Below, piece by piece: positions 29,272 through 38,066 of a stretch of DNA of 64,000 nt. Made by a program: the position numbers and the translations under genes. Every line of letters begins with the position of its first letter. The first letter of the stretch is position 1. The notes under the pieces were generated by a model, which searched no databases, was not told the DNA's origin, and saw only the letters and a list, made by a program, of their open reading frames with translations. The stretch covers positions 24,177 to 88,176 of the forward strand of contig NZ_PXYK01000025.1 of the NCBI RefSeq assembly GCF_003012745.1, in the 5' to 3' direction. This stretch comes from Kumtagia ephedrae (lineage in GTDB: Bacteria > Pseudomonadota > Alphaproteobacteria > Rhizobiales > Rhizobiaceae).

Positions 29272-30840
29272 TCATCCCGCCCTCGCGATGGCGTGGAAGA
29301 ATGTGCCGGTGACCAGCCCGCGGCGGCCGCCGAAGGCGCCGAGCGGTGCGCCCTGGCCGTCGAAGAGCTCGGCGAGCGGCTGGTCGGGGCCGGCGTCGAC
29401 CAGCCGGGCATAGTGGAATTCGTGGCCGCGAACCAGCGTGCCGACCGCGCCGATCGGGCAGTCGGCGAGCAGTCTTGCCTGGCGGTAGCCCAGATTCATG
29501 CGCCGTTTGGCGAAGCTGGTGGCATGGCCGAGCAGGCCGAGCATGGTGTGGGTGACGCCGTCGGCATCCTCCAGCGTTTCGCCCAAGACCATGAAGCCGC
29601 CGCACTCGCCATGGACAGGGCGGGTCGCGGCGAAGCGGCGCATGCCGGCGGCGAAGTTTTCCGCTTCCGCCAGCCGGCCGGCGTGGAGTTCCGGGTAGCC
29701 ACCGGGCAGCCAGCAGACGTCGCAGCTCTCGTCCGGCGCCTCGTCGGCGAGCGGCGAGAACGGCCGGATCTCGGCGCCGGCCGCCTGCCATTGGGCGACA
29801 AGATGCGGATAGAGGAAGGTAAAGGCGGCGTCCTTTGCCAGCGCAATGCGCTGACCTGGCGGGGGCAGGGCGGTGGTTGTCAGTGCCTGTCCCCGACTGG
29901 GCAGCTTCGTCGATGAGGTTCGGTCGCTGCCTGTCCCACCCCCCTCTGTCCTGCCGGACATCTCCCCCGCAAGGGGGGAGATTGGCAGCTTCGGCCCCGC
30001 CACTCCTCCTGCAGCGTTGGCGATTGGCGAAGGCGTGGCGGCAGGCGCAATCTCCCCCCTTGCGGGGGAGATGTCCGGCAGGACAGAGGGGGGTGGGACG
30101 GAGCGGATACGAGGATCGCGAGTGGCAGCTGCTGTCGGCGACCGAACCTCAAACGCCCCTGCCATCTCGACAACCCGCCCTATCTCGAGCGAGCGCTCCA
30201 TCACGTCGGCGAGGCGGTCGATATGGGCGTCGAGGTCGGCGTGCTCGGAGGCCTGCACCAGGCCGAGATGGCGCTCGGGGATGGTGACCAGGGGATCGCG
30301 CAGGATCGAACCGACCACCGGCAGGCCGAGCCGCTCGATGGCGTCGCCGGCGAGTTTTCGGTGGCGCTCGCTGCCGACGCGGTTCAGTACCACGCCGGCA
30401 ATCCGCACCGCCGGGTCGTAGGCGACAAAACCCTTGGCGACCGCCGCCGCCGTCTCGGACTGGCCGGAGACGTCGAGCACCAGCAGCACCGGCAAGCCGT
30501 AGCGGCGGGCCAGATCCGCGGCCGAACCGGAGCGGCCAGCCGGCGCCGGGATGCCGTCGAAAAGCCCCATGGCGCTTTCGATCACGACGATGTCGGCGTC
30601 GCGCCCCGCTTCAGCGGCGAGCGTGTCGAGCAGCGCGGGCGGCATCGCCCAGGAATCGAGATTGACGCCCGGCAGTCCGGTGGCCGCCTCGTGGAAGGTC
30701 GGGTCGATGTAGTCGGGACCGGACTTGGCGCCGCGCGCGGCGAGGCCGCGCCGCTTCAGCGCGCGCAGAAGACCGATGGTGACGCTGGTCTTGCCCGAGC
30801 CGGAGCGCGGCGCCCCGACGATCAGCCCGCGCGCGCTCAT
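29272..30840 (-). CDS. cobB: Cobyrinate a,c-diamide synthase, carrying an in-frame repeat-encoded insert
   Basis: A 522-residue ATP- and glutamine-dependent amidase. The N-terminal synthetase domain begins RGLIVGAPRSGSGKTSV (P-loop) and has a conserved SGPDYIDPTFH. The C-terminal glutaminase domain has the nucleophile region VHGECGGFMVLG and a late FHYARL. Between the domains lies a Ser/Pro/Thr-rich insert of roughly 80 residues encoded by a palindromic repeat (29934-30098); without it the length would be close to the roughly 435 residues of P. denitrificans CobB. The frame is kept throughout. The start overlaps cobA's stop by 4 bp. Confidence 0.93.
   Translation of the reverse strand: MSARGLIVGAPRSGSGKTSVTIGLLRALKRRGLAARGAKSGPDYIDPTFHEAATGLPGVNLDSWAMPPALLDTLAAEAGRDADIVVIESAMGLFDGIPAPAGRSGSAADLARRYGLPVLLVLDVSGQSETAAAVAKGFVAYDPAVRIAGVVLNRVGSERHRKLAGDAIERLGLPVVGSILRDPLVTIPERHLGLVQASEHADLDAHIDRLADVMERSLEIGRVVEMAGAFEVRSPTAAATRDPRIRSVPPPSVLPDISPARGEIAPAATPSPIANAAGGVAGPKLPISPLAGEMSGRTEGGGTGSDRTSSTKLPSRGQALTTTALPPPGQRIALAKDAAFTFLYPHLVAQWQAAGAEIRPFSPLADEAPDESCDVCWLPGGYPELHAGRLAEAENFAAGMRRFAATRPVHGECGGFMVLGETLEDADGVTHTMLGLLGHATSFAKRRMNLGYRQARLLADCPIGAVGTLVRGHEFHYARLVDAGPDQPLAELFDGQGAPLGAFGGRRGLVTGTFFHAIARAG
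29934..30098. repeat. Palindromic repeat inside cobB with identical 50-bp arms
   Basis: Arms 29934-29983 and 30049-30098 are exact inverted copies (50 of 50) around a 65-bp centre. Read in the cobB frame it gives PPSVLPDISPARGEI, a variable middle, and ISPLAGEMSGRTEGGG. The same peptide pattern recurs in the repeats in cobG and cobN. Confidence 0.95.
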
Positions 30841-31622
30841 GGCAGGCCCGCGAGCGCGGCGCGCATCGACACGATATGGCCGACCACGATCAGCGCCGGC
30901 GCACCGATGCCGGCCTTCTCCGCTTCCTCGGCGAGCGTGGCGAGCGTCGCCGTCAATACACGCTCGTCCGGCGTCGTCGCCTGCTGGACCACGGCGGCCG
31001 GCGTGTCGGCCGGCAGGCCGCCGGACTGGAGGGCGGCGGCGATCAGCGGCAGGTTCTTCAGCCCCATATAGATGACGATCGGCTGGCCGGTTTTCGCCAG
31101 CGCGGCCCAGTCGAGGTCCTCGTCGGTGCCGGCGGCGTGGCCGGTGGCCAGGATGATAGCCTTGTTGATGCCGCGCATGGTGGTCGGGATGCGCGTGGCG
31201 GCGAGCCCCGCGAAGGCGGAGGTGAGGCCGGGCAGGACCCGGAACGGGATGCCGGCGCGCACCAGCGCCAGCGCCTCCTCGCCGCCGCGCCCGAACACAT
31301 AGGGGTCGCCGCCCTTCAGCCTGAGTACGCGCCGGCCGGCGCGGGCGAAGTCGATCAGCCGGCGGGTGATGTCCTCCTGCTCGGTCGACGGCTTTCCGCC
31401 GCGCTTTCCGGCGAAATGCAGCTCGGCATGGCCGGCCGCGGCCAGGATTCTGTCGGAGACCAGGGCGTCGTAGACCACACAGTCGGCCTGTGTCAGCGCC
31501 GACAGTACGTCGAGCGTCAGGCAGCCGGGATCGCCCGGCCCGGCTCCGGCCAGCCAGACATGGCCGGCCAAAAATCCGGCCGGACGGTAGTCGAGGCGGG
31601 TGAGGGCGTCGGCGAGCGTCAT
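30837..31622 (-). CDS. cobA: Uroporphyrinogen-III C-methyltransferase
   Basis: A 261-residue SAM-dependent methylase that makes precorrin-2. Marks are VWLAGAGPGDPGCLTLDVL near residue 22, the KGGDPYVFGRGGEE loop, VLPGLTSAFAGLAATRIPTT and IYMGLKNL. It lacks the CysG oxidase/chelatase half, as in other cobalamin-type CobA proteins. First gene of the cobA-cobB-cobS-cobT block; divergent from cbiD with 53 bp between start codons. Confidence 0.96.
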   Translation of the reverse strand: MTLADALTRLDYRPAGFLAGHVWLAGAGPGDPGCLTLDVLSALTQADCVVYDALVSDRILAAAGHAELHFAGKRGGKPSTEQEDITRRLIDFARAGRRVLRLKGGDPYVFGRGGEEALALVRAGIPFRVLPGLTSAFAGLAATRIPTTMRGINKAIILATGHAAGTDEDLDWAALAKTGQPIVIYMGLKNLPLIAAALQSGGLPADTPAAVVQQATTPDERVLTATLATLAEEAEKAGIGAPALIVVGHIVSMRAALAGLP

Positions 31623-31675
31623 GCGTGTCGCTTTGGACGATGACGCCCGGCTTCCGCAAGCCTATAGACGGCATC

Positions 31676-32770
31676 ATGGAGACGGAAGATCGCCCCTTGC
31701 GGCGCGGATGGACCACCGGCGCCTGCGCGGCGGCGGCGGCCAAGGCCGCCTGCGCGGCGCTGACCACAGGCGATTTTCCCGATCCGGTCGAGATCGGCCT
31801 GCCGGGCGGGCGGCGCGTCGCCTTCGCGCTGGCGACGACCGAGGTGCGCGATGGCGAGGCTACGGCGGGCATCGTCAAGGACGCCGGCGACGATCCCGAC
31901 GTCACGCATGGCGCGCTGGTGAAGGCGACCGCGCGGCGCGCCGCCGCCGGCTCCGGCGTCACCTTCCGCCGCGGCGAGGGGGTCGGGCTGGTGACGCGGC
32001 CGGGCCTGCCGATCCCCGTCGGCGAGCCGGCGATCAACCCGGTGCCGCGAAAGATGATCGCCCAGGCGGTCCGCGAGGCGGCGGGCGAGGGGGCGGACAT
32101 CGAGGTCGAGGTGTCGGTGCCGAATGGTGCCGTGCTGGCCGAAAGGACGCTCAATCCGCGCCTCGGCATTCTGCACGGCATCTCCATCCTCGGCACGACC
32201 GGCGTGGTCATCCCCTATTCCTGCTCGGCCTGGATCCACTCCATCCATCGCGGCATCGACGTGGCGCGAGCCATGGGGCTCACCCACATCGCCGGCTCGA
32301 CCGGCAACACCACCGAAGCCGCCGTGCAGAAGTTCCACGACCTGCACGAGGTGGCGCTGATCGACATGGGCGACTTCGTCGGCGGCATGCTGAAATATGT
32401 GCGGGCGCATCCGGTGGCGCGCGTCACCATCGCCGGCGGCGTCGCCAAGATGACGAAACTGGCGCAGGGCATGCTGGACGTGCACTCCAAGCGCGGCGCG
32501 GCCGACTTGGACGCGCTGGCGACGGTCGCGATCACGGCAGGCGGGTCGGCGGCGCTGGCGGATGCCATCCGGAAGGCCAACACCGTCGCCGAGGCGTTTT
32601 CGCTGGCCGGGGCGGAGGGGGTGGCCATCGGCGACGCGGTGGCGGCGGGCGCTTGGAAGACGGCGGCCGGGGCGTTGAAGGGAGCGGATGTGGAGCTGGA
32701 GATTCTGGTTTTCGATCGTCTCGGCAATCTGCAGGGGCGGAAGGGTTTTATGCCAGTGAATGAGAGGTGA
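31676..32770 (+). CDS. cbiD: Cobalt-precorrin-5B C1-methyltransferase family protein
   Basis: A 364-residue CbiD-type protein. Marks are RRGWTTGACAAAAAKAA at the start, VPNGAVLAERTLNPRLGILHGISILGTTGVV and STGNTTEAAVQ. CbiD methylates C-1 in the anaerobic route, but it is also found in aerobic-pathway genomes, where it may replace CobF. It lies on the plus strand between cobM and cobA, against the direction of the other cob genes. ATG 31676 fits the family start; an ATG at 31640 in frame is also possible. Confidence 0.92.
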   Translation: METEDRPLRRGWTTGACAAAAAKAACAALTTGDFPDPVEIGLPGGRRVAFALATTEVRDGEATAGIVKDAGDDPDVTHGALVKATARRAAAGSGVTFRRGEGVGLVTRPGLPIPVGEPAINPVPRKMIAQAVREAAGEGADIEVEVSVPNGAVLAERTLNPRLGILHGISILGTTGVVIPYSCSAWIHSIHRGIDVARAMGLTHIAGSTGNTTEAAVQKFHDLHEVALIDMGDFVGGMLKYVRAHPVARVTIAGGVAKMTKLAQGMLDVHSKRGAADLDALATVAITAGGSAALADAIRKANTVAEAFSLAGAEGVAIGDAVAAGAWKTAAGALKGADVELEILVFDRLGNLQGRKGFMPVNER

Positions 32771-32805
32771 GCGGCGGGCGCCGCGCTCTTTCGTGGGAGG
32801 TCGCC

Positions 32806-33564
32806 TCACTTCCGCTCCCGAAAACGCCGCTGATAGGCCGGATCGTAGAGCGAGCTCTCGCGAAAATCGTCGGCGCCGAGCGAGCGGCCGACGAAGATCA
32901 CCGCCGTGCGCTCGATCGGCTGCGCCGCGAGTTTTTCGGCGATGGTGCCGAGCGTGCCCCGGATGATGCGCTCGTCGGCGCGAGAGGCGTGGAAGACGAT
33001 GGCGACCGGGCAATCGGTGCCGTAGAGCGGCGACAGTTCCGCGACGATGCGGTCGATGGCGTGGATGGCGAGGTGAATGGCGAGCGTCGCGCCGGTGGCG
33101 CCGAAGGCGGCCAGCGTCTCCCTTTCCGGCATCGGCGATGCACGGCCGGAGACGCGCGTCAGCACCAGGCTCTGCGCCACTTCGGGGATGGTCAGCTCGC
33201 GCCCGAGGCTCGCGGCCGCTGCGGCGAAGGCCGGCACACCGGGCGTCAGCGTATAGGAGATGCCGTGTTTCTCCAGCCGTCGCACCTGTTCGGCGACGGC
33301 GCTCCACACCGACAGATCGCCGGAATGCAGCCGCGCCACGTCCTGCCCGGCCTGGTGGGCGGAGATAAACTCCCGCTCGATCTCGTCCAACGACAGCGGC
33401 GCTGTGTCGACCAGTCTTGCGCCGGGCGGGCACCAGTCGAGCAGTTCTTTCGCGACGATCGAGCCCGCAAACAGACAGACCGGGCAGCGCGCGATGAGAT
33501 CGCGTCCGCGCACCGTGATCAGGTCGGCCGCGCCCGGCCCGGCGCCGATGAAATGCACAGTCAT
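32806..33564 (-). CDS. cobM: Precorrin-4 C11-methyltransferase
   Basis: A 252-residue SAM-dependent methylase. It begins [22 protein letters not shown] and carries [14 protein letters not shown] and [19 protein letters not shown], the typical motifs of the CobM/CbiF group. Its ATG overlaps the cobE stop by 4 bp. It is the last gene of the cobL-cobE-cobM block; cbiD ends 35 bp beyond its stop on the other strand. Confidence 0.95.
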   Translation of the reverse strand: MTVHFIGAGPGAADLITVRGRDLIARCPVCLFAGSIVAKELLDWCPPGARLVDTAPLSLDEIEREFISAHQAGQDVARLHSGDLSVWSAVAEQVRRLEKHGISYTLTPGVPAFAAAAASLGRELTIPEVAQSLVLTRVSGRASPMPERETLAAFGATGATLAIHLAIHAIDRIVAELSPLYGTDCPVAIVFHASRADERIIRGTLGTIAEKLAAQPIERTAVIFVGRSLGADDFRESSLYDPAYQRRFRERK

Positions 33565-33947
33565 GGCAGAACTCCGTCATATGCCAGCGCGCAGGTCACC
33601 CTACCGGCCGCGACACGCGGCCCGAGCAGTTTTGCGCCGGCGCCAATGGCCGCGAGCGCTGTCGCCTCCGACGCCGACGGCGCGCCGGTCGCCTTAAGGG
33701 ACCGCGCCGAGTGCGTCAGCGAGCCGGCGCCTGCGGCTTCCAGCTCGGCCCGGCCGATCACCACCACGATCTTTCCCAATATCTGCGCCGCCGCATGAAT
33801 GCCCGGCTCATCGGTCTTCATTTCCGGCACGGCCAAGGCTTCCAGGTCCGACGGTTCGACGGCATGGGCGGCGCAGGCGGCGTCGACGGCAGCGAGCACC
33901 TCCGCCGCTGTCACGCCACTGGCGCTGCCTATGCCCGCGACGATCAT
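33561..33947 (-). CDS. cobE: CobE/CbiG C-terminal-domain protein
   Basis: A 128-residue protein of the CobE type (the CbiG C-terminal domain): [20 protein letters not shown], then [18 protein letters not shown] and a late [13 protein letters not shown]. CobE is required for B12 synthesis in P. denitrificans; a ligand-binding rather than catalytic role has been proposed. The start at 33947 gives a 4-bp overlap with the cobL stop (ATGA) and matches the operon style; an in-frame ATG 18 bp earlier would overlap more. Confidence 0.88.
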   Translation of the reverse strand: MIVAGIGSASGVTAAEVLAAVDAACAAHAVEPSDLEALAVPEMKTDEPGIHAAAQILGKIVVVIGRAELEAAGAGSLTHSARSLKATGAPSASEATALAAIGAGAKLLGPRVAAGRVTCALAYDGVLP

Positions 33948-35179
33948 GGCTTCTGCCACGCCCATTGCGTCACCGGCAGGGCGGGCCGCCAGGCCTGCAT
34001 GGTGCCGACCGGAGCGGCGCGCGAAAGCCCGATGCGGGTCAGGTCGCCACCGCGTTCGGCCTGGCAGGCGATCAGCACCGCCTCCATTTCGAGCGTCACC
34101 GCATTGGCGACCAACCGGCCGCCGGATTTAAGCGCGTCGATCGCGGCGTCCATGACACCGGCCTCGCTGCCACCACCACCCACGAAGACCGCGTCGGGCG
34201 CCGGCAATCCGGCGAGCGCGGCCGGCGCCGTTCCGGTGACGATCTCCAGCCCCGGAACGCCGCAGCTCTCGGCGTTGCGGGCGATCCGCCCGGCCCGTTC
34301 CGGCGAGGCCTCGATGGCGATCGCGCGCAGCGAGGGATGGCGCAGCATCCATTCTATGGACACCGAGCCGGAGCCGGCGCCGATGTCCCACAACAGCTCG
34401 CGGCGGCGCGGCGCCAGTGCCGACTGGGTCAGCGCGCGGATCTCGCGCTTGCTGATCTGCCCGTCATGCTCGAACAGACCGTCGGCCATGCCGGGCGTGA
34501 GCGGCAGGATTCTGGCTTCAGAATTTGAATCAACCGAGATCGCCAAGACGTTGAGCGGATTGATCTCTTCCATCGCGAAGCCGGCAGCCTGCGCTGTGCG
34601 TATGCGCTCGTTCGGGCCGCCCAGCGCCTCCAGAACGGTGAGCCGTGAGGCGCCGAAACCCGTTTCCGCCAGAAGCCTGGCCACCGCACCGGGCCCGTCC
34701 GCATCCGAAGTCAGCGCGATGATGCGCGTGGCGGGATGCAGCAGCGGGCGGATCAGGTCGATCGGCTTGCCGTGCAGCGAGACGGTCTCCACCTCGGGAA
34801 GCGCCCAGCCGAGCCGGCTCGCTGCCAGCGAGAAGGCGGACGGCGCCGGGATGGTACGCAACTCCGCCGCCGCGACATGCCGTGCCAGCGTGGTGCCGGC
34901 GCCATGGCAGAACGGGTCTCCCGAAGCGAGCACGCACACTCTCTTGCCGCGCAAAGCAGTCACGGCGCGCATCTCCGCGTCGAAGGGCGAGGGCCAGGGC
35001 CGCGCCTCGCCTGAGATGGCGGCGGCCACCAGCGCCAGATGCCGCCTGCCGCCGAACACGATTTCGGCTTCGGCGATCCGCCGCTTGGCCTCGGCACCCA
35101 GACCGTCTAGACCATCTTCGCCGACGCCGACGATCGTGAGCCATGGCGCGGCGACGTCCTTCGCTTCAGCAGCCACCAT
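33944..35179 (-). CDS. cobL: Precorrin-6Y C5,15-methyltransferase (decarboxylating)
   Basis: A 411-residue fusion of CbiE-like and CbiT-like domains. The N-terminal half begins WLTIVGVGEDGLDGLGAEA and has LASGDPFCHGAGTTLAR. The C-terminal half has LLWDIGAGSGSVSIEWML, the SAM-binding motif I of a class-I methyltransferase. It methylates C-5 and C-15 and decarboxylates the acetate at C-12. The start codon at 35179 overlaps the start of cobK on the opposite strand, the two codons sharing CATG. Confidence 0.95.
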   Translation of the reverse strand: MVAAEAKDVAAPWLTIVGVGEDGLDGLGAEAKRRIAEAEIVFGGRRHLALVAAAISGEARPWPSPFDAEMRAVTALRGKRVCVLASGDPFCHGAGTTLARHVAAAELRTIPAPSAFSLAASRLGWALPEVETVSLHGKPIDLIRPLLHPATRIIALTSDADGPGAVARLLAETGFGASRLTVLEALGGPNERIRTAQAAGFAMEEINPLNVLAISVDSNSEARILPLTPGMADGLFEHDGQISKREIRALTQSALAPRRRELLWDIGAGSGSVSIEWMLRHPSLRAIAIEASPERAGRIARNAESCGVPGLEIVTGTAPAALAGLPAPDAVFVGGGGSEAGVMDAAIDALKSGGRLVANAVTLEMEAVLIACQAERGGDLTRIGLSRAAPVGTMQAWRPALPVTQWAWQKP

Positions 35180-35945
35180 GACCCATCGCATCCTCATCCT
35201 CGGCGGAACCACCGAAGCCCGGCAACTGGCGGAGCGGCTTGCCGGCCGCAGCGGACTTGCCGTAACCCTGTCGCTCGCCGGCCGCACGGTCAATCCGATC
35301 GTTCATCCCGTGCCGGTGCGCAGCGGCGGATTCGGCGGCGCCGAAGGCCTCGCCGCCTATCTGCGGGAGGAGCGTATCGATCTGCTGGTCGACGCGACGC
35401 ATCCCTATGCCGCGCGCATCTCGGCCAATGCGGCGCGGGCGGCTTCGTCCACGGGCAGCGGCATGCTGGCCCTGCGCCGAGCCCCCTGGCAGGCTGTCGT
35501 CGGCGACCGCTGGACCATCGTCGACGATGCCGCCCATGCGGTTTCGGCGCTCGGCGCGGTGCCGCGAAAAGTGTTTCTGGCGCTCGGCCGGCAGGAGATC
35601 GGGCCTTTCAAGGCCGCCCCGCAGCACTCCTACCTCATCCGCAGCGTCGATCCGGTCGAGCCGCCGCTGCAGGTGCCGGATGCCACCTATCTGCTTGCGC
35701 GGGGACCGTTCGCGGAAGCCGAGGAGCGCAGGCTGCTGGAAGAAAACGGCGTCGAGGCGATCGTCGCCAAGAACAGCGGCGGAATGGCCACCTATGGCAA
35801 GATCGCCGCCGCCCGCGCCCTCGGCATCGAGGTTCTTCTCTTGCGCCGGCCGGCGCTTCCACCGGTGAGGACGGTGGAAACCGTCGCGGAGGCGGTGCTG
35901 GCGATCGATCATTGGCTTGCCGGGACGAACGATCGCGGCGTGTAG
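35178..35945 (+). CDS. cobK: Precorrin-6A reductase
   Basis: A 255-residue NADPH-dependent reductase. It begins MTHRILILGGTTEARQLAERL and has VDATHPYAARISANA and AIVAKNSGGMATYGKIAAAR, all typical of CobK. It lies on the plus strand between cobL and cobJ, so it is read against the surrounding operon. Its start overlaps the cobL start (35177-35180) and its end overlaps the cobJ end by 37 bp, so no room is left for its own promoter except within cobL. Confidence 0.95.
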   Translation: MTHRILILGGTTEARQLAERLAGRSGLAVTLSLAGRTVNPIVHPVPVRSGGFGGAEGLAAYLREERIDLLVDATHPYAARISANAARAASSTGSGMLALRRAPWQAVVGDRWTIVDDAAHAVSALGAVPRKVFLALGRQEIGPFKAAPQHSYLIRSVDPVEPPLQVPDATYLLARGPFAEAEERRLLEENGVEAIVAKNSGGMATYGKIAAARALGIEVLLLRRPALPPVRTVETVAEAVLAIDHWLAGTNDRGV

Positions 35946-36673
35946 ACCAGCGGCGGCCTTTCGCCGCGCGCGATCAGGCGGGTCTCGGCCGAGCCTATGA
36001 TGACGCAGGTCGCCATGTCGGCGCGCTCCGGATCGGCCGCGGCCAGCGTCATCGTCTCGATGCGCTCGTCCGGCCGGCCGGCGGCGCGGCCGAAGATCAC
36101 CGGCGTTCCAGCCGGCAGCGCGGCCCGCAGGCGTTCGAACGCCCGGCCGAGCTGCCATGGCCGCGCCTTGCTGATCGGATTGTAGAGCGCGATCACGAAG
36201 CCGGCCGCCGCCGCCGCCGTCAGCCGGTGCTCGATCACGTCCCATGGCTTCAGATTGTCGGAGAGGGAGATGGCGCAGAAATCATGGCCGAGCGGCGCGC
36301 CGGCGCGGGCGGCGACCGCCAGCATCGCGGTGACGCCGGGGACGATTGTGATGTCGAGGTCGCGCCAGGCCGCCGGTCCGGCCTCGATCGCCTCGCAGAC
36401 GGCGGCGGCCATGGCGAACACGCCGGGGTCGCCGCCCGAAACCACCGCCACCGTCTCGCTCCCCGCCGCTTTCGCCAGTGCGGCCTCGGCGCGCGACAGC
36501 TCCTCGCGGTTGTCGGAGGCGACGCGGACCTGCTCGGGAGTTAGGTCAAGACGGTCGAGATAGGGCTTGTAGCCGTAGAAGAATTTGGCTTCGGCCACCG
36601 CCGCCCGCGCTTCCGGCGTGACCTGATCCGGGCTCCCGGGACCGAGGCCGACGACGAACAGGCGGCCGCTCAC
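35909..36673 (-). CDS. cobJ: Precorrin-3B C17-methyltransferase
   Basis: A 254-residue ring-contracting methylase of the CobJ type. It begins RLFVVGLGPGSPDQVTPEA and has SGGDPGVFAMAAAVCEA and PGVTAMLAVAARAGAPLGHDF. The start codon is GTG and overlaps the cobI stop by 4 bp (GTGA). Last gene of the run from DUF1636 to cobJ; its 3' end overlaps cobK tail to tail. Confidence 0.95.
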   Translation of the reverse strand: MSGRLFVVGLGPGSPDQVTPEARAAVAEAKFFYGYKPYLDRLDLTPEQVRVASDNREELSRAEAALAKAAGSETVAVVSGGDPGVFAMAAAVCEAIEAGPAAWRDLDITIVPGVTAMLAVAARAGAPLGHDFCAISLSDNLKPWDVIEHRLTAAAAAGFVIALYNPISKARPWQLGRAFERLRAALPAGTPVIFGRAAGRPDERIETMTLAAADPERADMATCVIIGSAETRLIARGERPPLVYTPRSFVPASQ

Positions 36674-37437
36674 AGCACAACTCCGGATGCCGTGACGCTG
36701 CCGGGGCGGCCGAGCCAGCCGGGAACCAGCACGATCGAGAAATACGGCGCTGCGTCGTCGGCCTTGTCGGCCAGCCGCATCGTTGCCCCGTTGGCCATCG
36801 TGCCGCGCTCGACATAAAAGGCACGCTCCAGCCTGCCGGTGGTCTCCAGCGCGCGGCGGATCTTCGGCAGGTTGCGGCCGACCTTCATGATCACCGCGGC
36901 GTCGGTGTCGTTGAGCCGGCGCGCCAGTTCGAATTCGCTCATGGTGCCGGGCAGCACGGTGAGCACGTCGTCGCCCTGGACGATGGGCTGGCCGGTGGCC
37001 GACCAGCAGCCGGACATGGCGGTGACGCCAGGAACCACTTCGGTGGGATAGAGATGCGCCAGGCGCACATGCAGGTGCATGTAGGAGCCGTAGAACAGCG
37101 GGTCGCCCTCGGAGAGCACCGCCACGGTGCGGCCGGCGTCGAGGTGGCGCGCGACAACCGCGGCAGACTCCTCGTAGAAGGCGAGGATATGCGCCTTGTA
37201 GTCGTCGTGGCTTTTGGCGATCTCGGTGGTGACCGGATAATGCAGGGGCAGCTCGACGACGCCGGGCTTCAGCCGACCCTCGACGATGGCGCGGGCGTTG
37301 CCGTTGCCGCCGCGCTTGGCGAAATGCGCCAGCACGTCCGCCTCTGCGAGCGCGCGCACCGCCTTGAGCGTCAGCAATTCGGGGTCGCCCGGCCCGGTGC
37401 CGACGCCGATCAGGCGCCCTTTCGACTGCGCGGTCAC
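36670..37437 (-). CDS. cobI: Precorrin-2 C20-methyltransferase
   Basis: A 255-residue SAM-dependent methylase. It begins GRLIGVGTGPGDPELLTLKAV and has the LSEGDPLFYGSYMHL loop and VVPGVTAMSGCWSATGQP. The start is GTG at 37437, overlapping the cobH stop by 4 bp (GTGA). This choice matches the family start and the uniform translational coupling of the operon. Confidence 0.95.
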   Translation of the reverse strand: MTAQSKGRLIGVGTGPGDPELLTLKAVRALAEADVLAHFAKRGGNGNARAIVEGRLKPGVVELPLHYPVTTEIAKSHDDYKAHILAFYEESAAVVARHLDAGRTVAVLSEGDPLFYGSYMHLHVRLAHLYPTEVVPGVTAMSGCWSATGQPIVQGDDVLTVLPGTMSEFELARRLNDTDAAVIMKVGRNLPKIRRALETTGRLERAFYVERGTMANGATMRLADKADDAAPYFSIVLVPGWLGRPGSVTASGVVL

Positions 37438-38066
37438 AGGCCGGCCCTCGCCAGCGCGTTGAGGCAGGCCGCCGTCATGGCGCTGCCGCCGAGCCGTCCG
37501 CGTACGATGGCGAAGGGTACGCCATAGGAATTTTCGGCAAGAGCATCCTTGGATTCGGCGGCGCCGACGAAGCCGACCGGCATGCCGAGGATCGCCGCCG
37601 GTTTCGGCGCGCCGTCGCGCAGCAGTTCGAGCAGATAGAAAAGGGCGGTGGGCGCATTGCCGATCGCCACGACCGAGCCGGCCATGCGCTCGCCCCACAG
37701 CCTTATCGCGGCGGCCGAGCGCGTATTGCCGATCTCGGCGGCGATCGTCGCCGTGCGCGGGTCGCGCAGCGTGCAGACCACCTCGTTGCCGGCCGGCAGT
37801 CGGGCGCGCGTGACGCCGTGCGCCACCATCTGGGCGTCGCAGAAGATCGGCGCGCCGCCGGCCAGCGCCGTTCGCGCTGCCTCCACGAAATTCTCAGAGA
37901 AGACGAAATGCTCCGCCGCCTCCACCTGGCCGCAGGCATGGATCATGCGGATCGCCACATCGGCCTGGGCCTCGGAGAAGCGCGAGAGATCGGCTTCCTC
38001 GCGGATGATGGCGAAGGAGCGCCGGTAGATGGCGTCGCCATCGCGGATGTAGTCGTAAACCGTCAT
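37434..38066 (-). CDS. cobH: Precorrin-8X methylmutase
   Basis: A 210-residue protein with the family pattern RMIHACGQVEAAEHFVFSE, which includes the substrate-binding His, IFCDAQMVAHGVTRARL and MPVGFVGAAESKDAL. It moves a methyl group from C-11 to C-12 to give hydrogenobyrinate. It overlaps cobG by 4 bp and cobI by 4 bp. Confidence 0.96.
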   Translation of the reverse strand: MTVYDYIRDGDAIYRRSFAIIREEADLSRFSEAQADVAIRMIHACGQVEAAEHFVFSENFVEAARTALAGGAPIFCDAQMVAHGVTRARLPAGNEVVCTLRDPRTATIAAEIGNTRSAAAIRLWGERMAGSVVAIGNAPTALFYLLELLRDGAPKPAAILGMPVGFVGAAESKDALAENSYGVPFAIVRGRLGGSAMTAACLNALARAGL

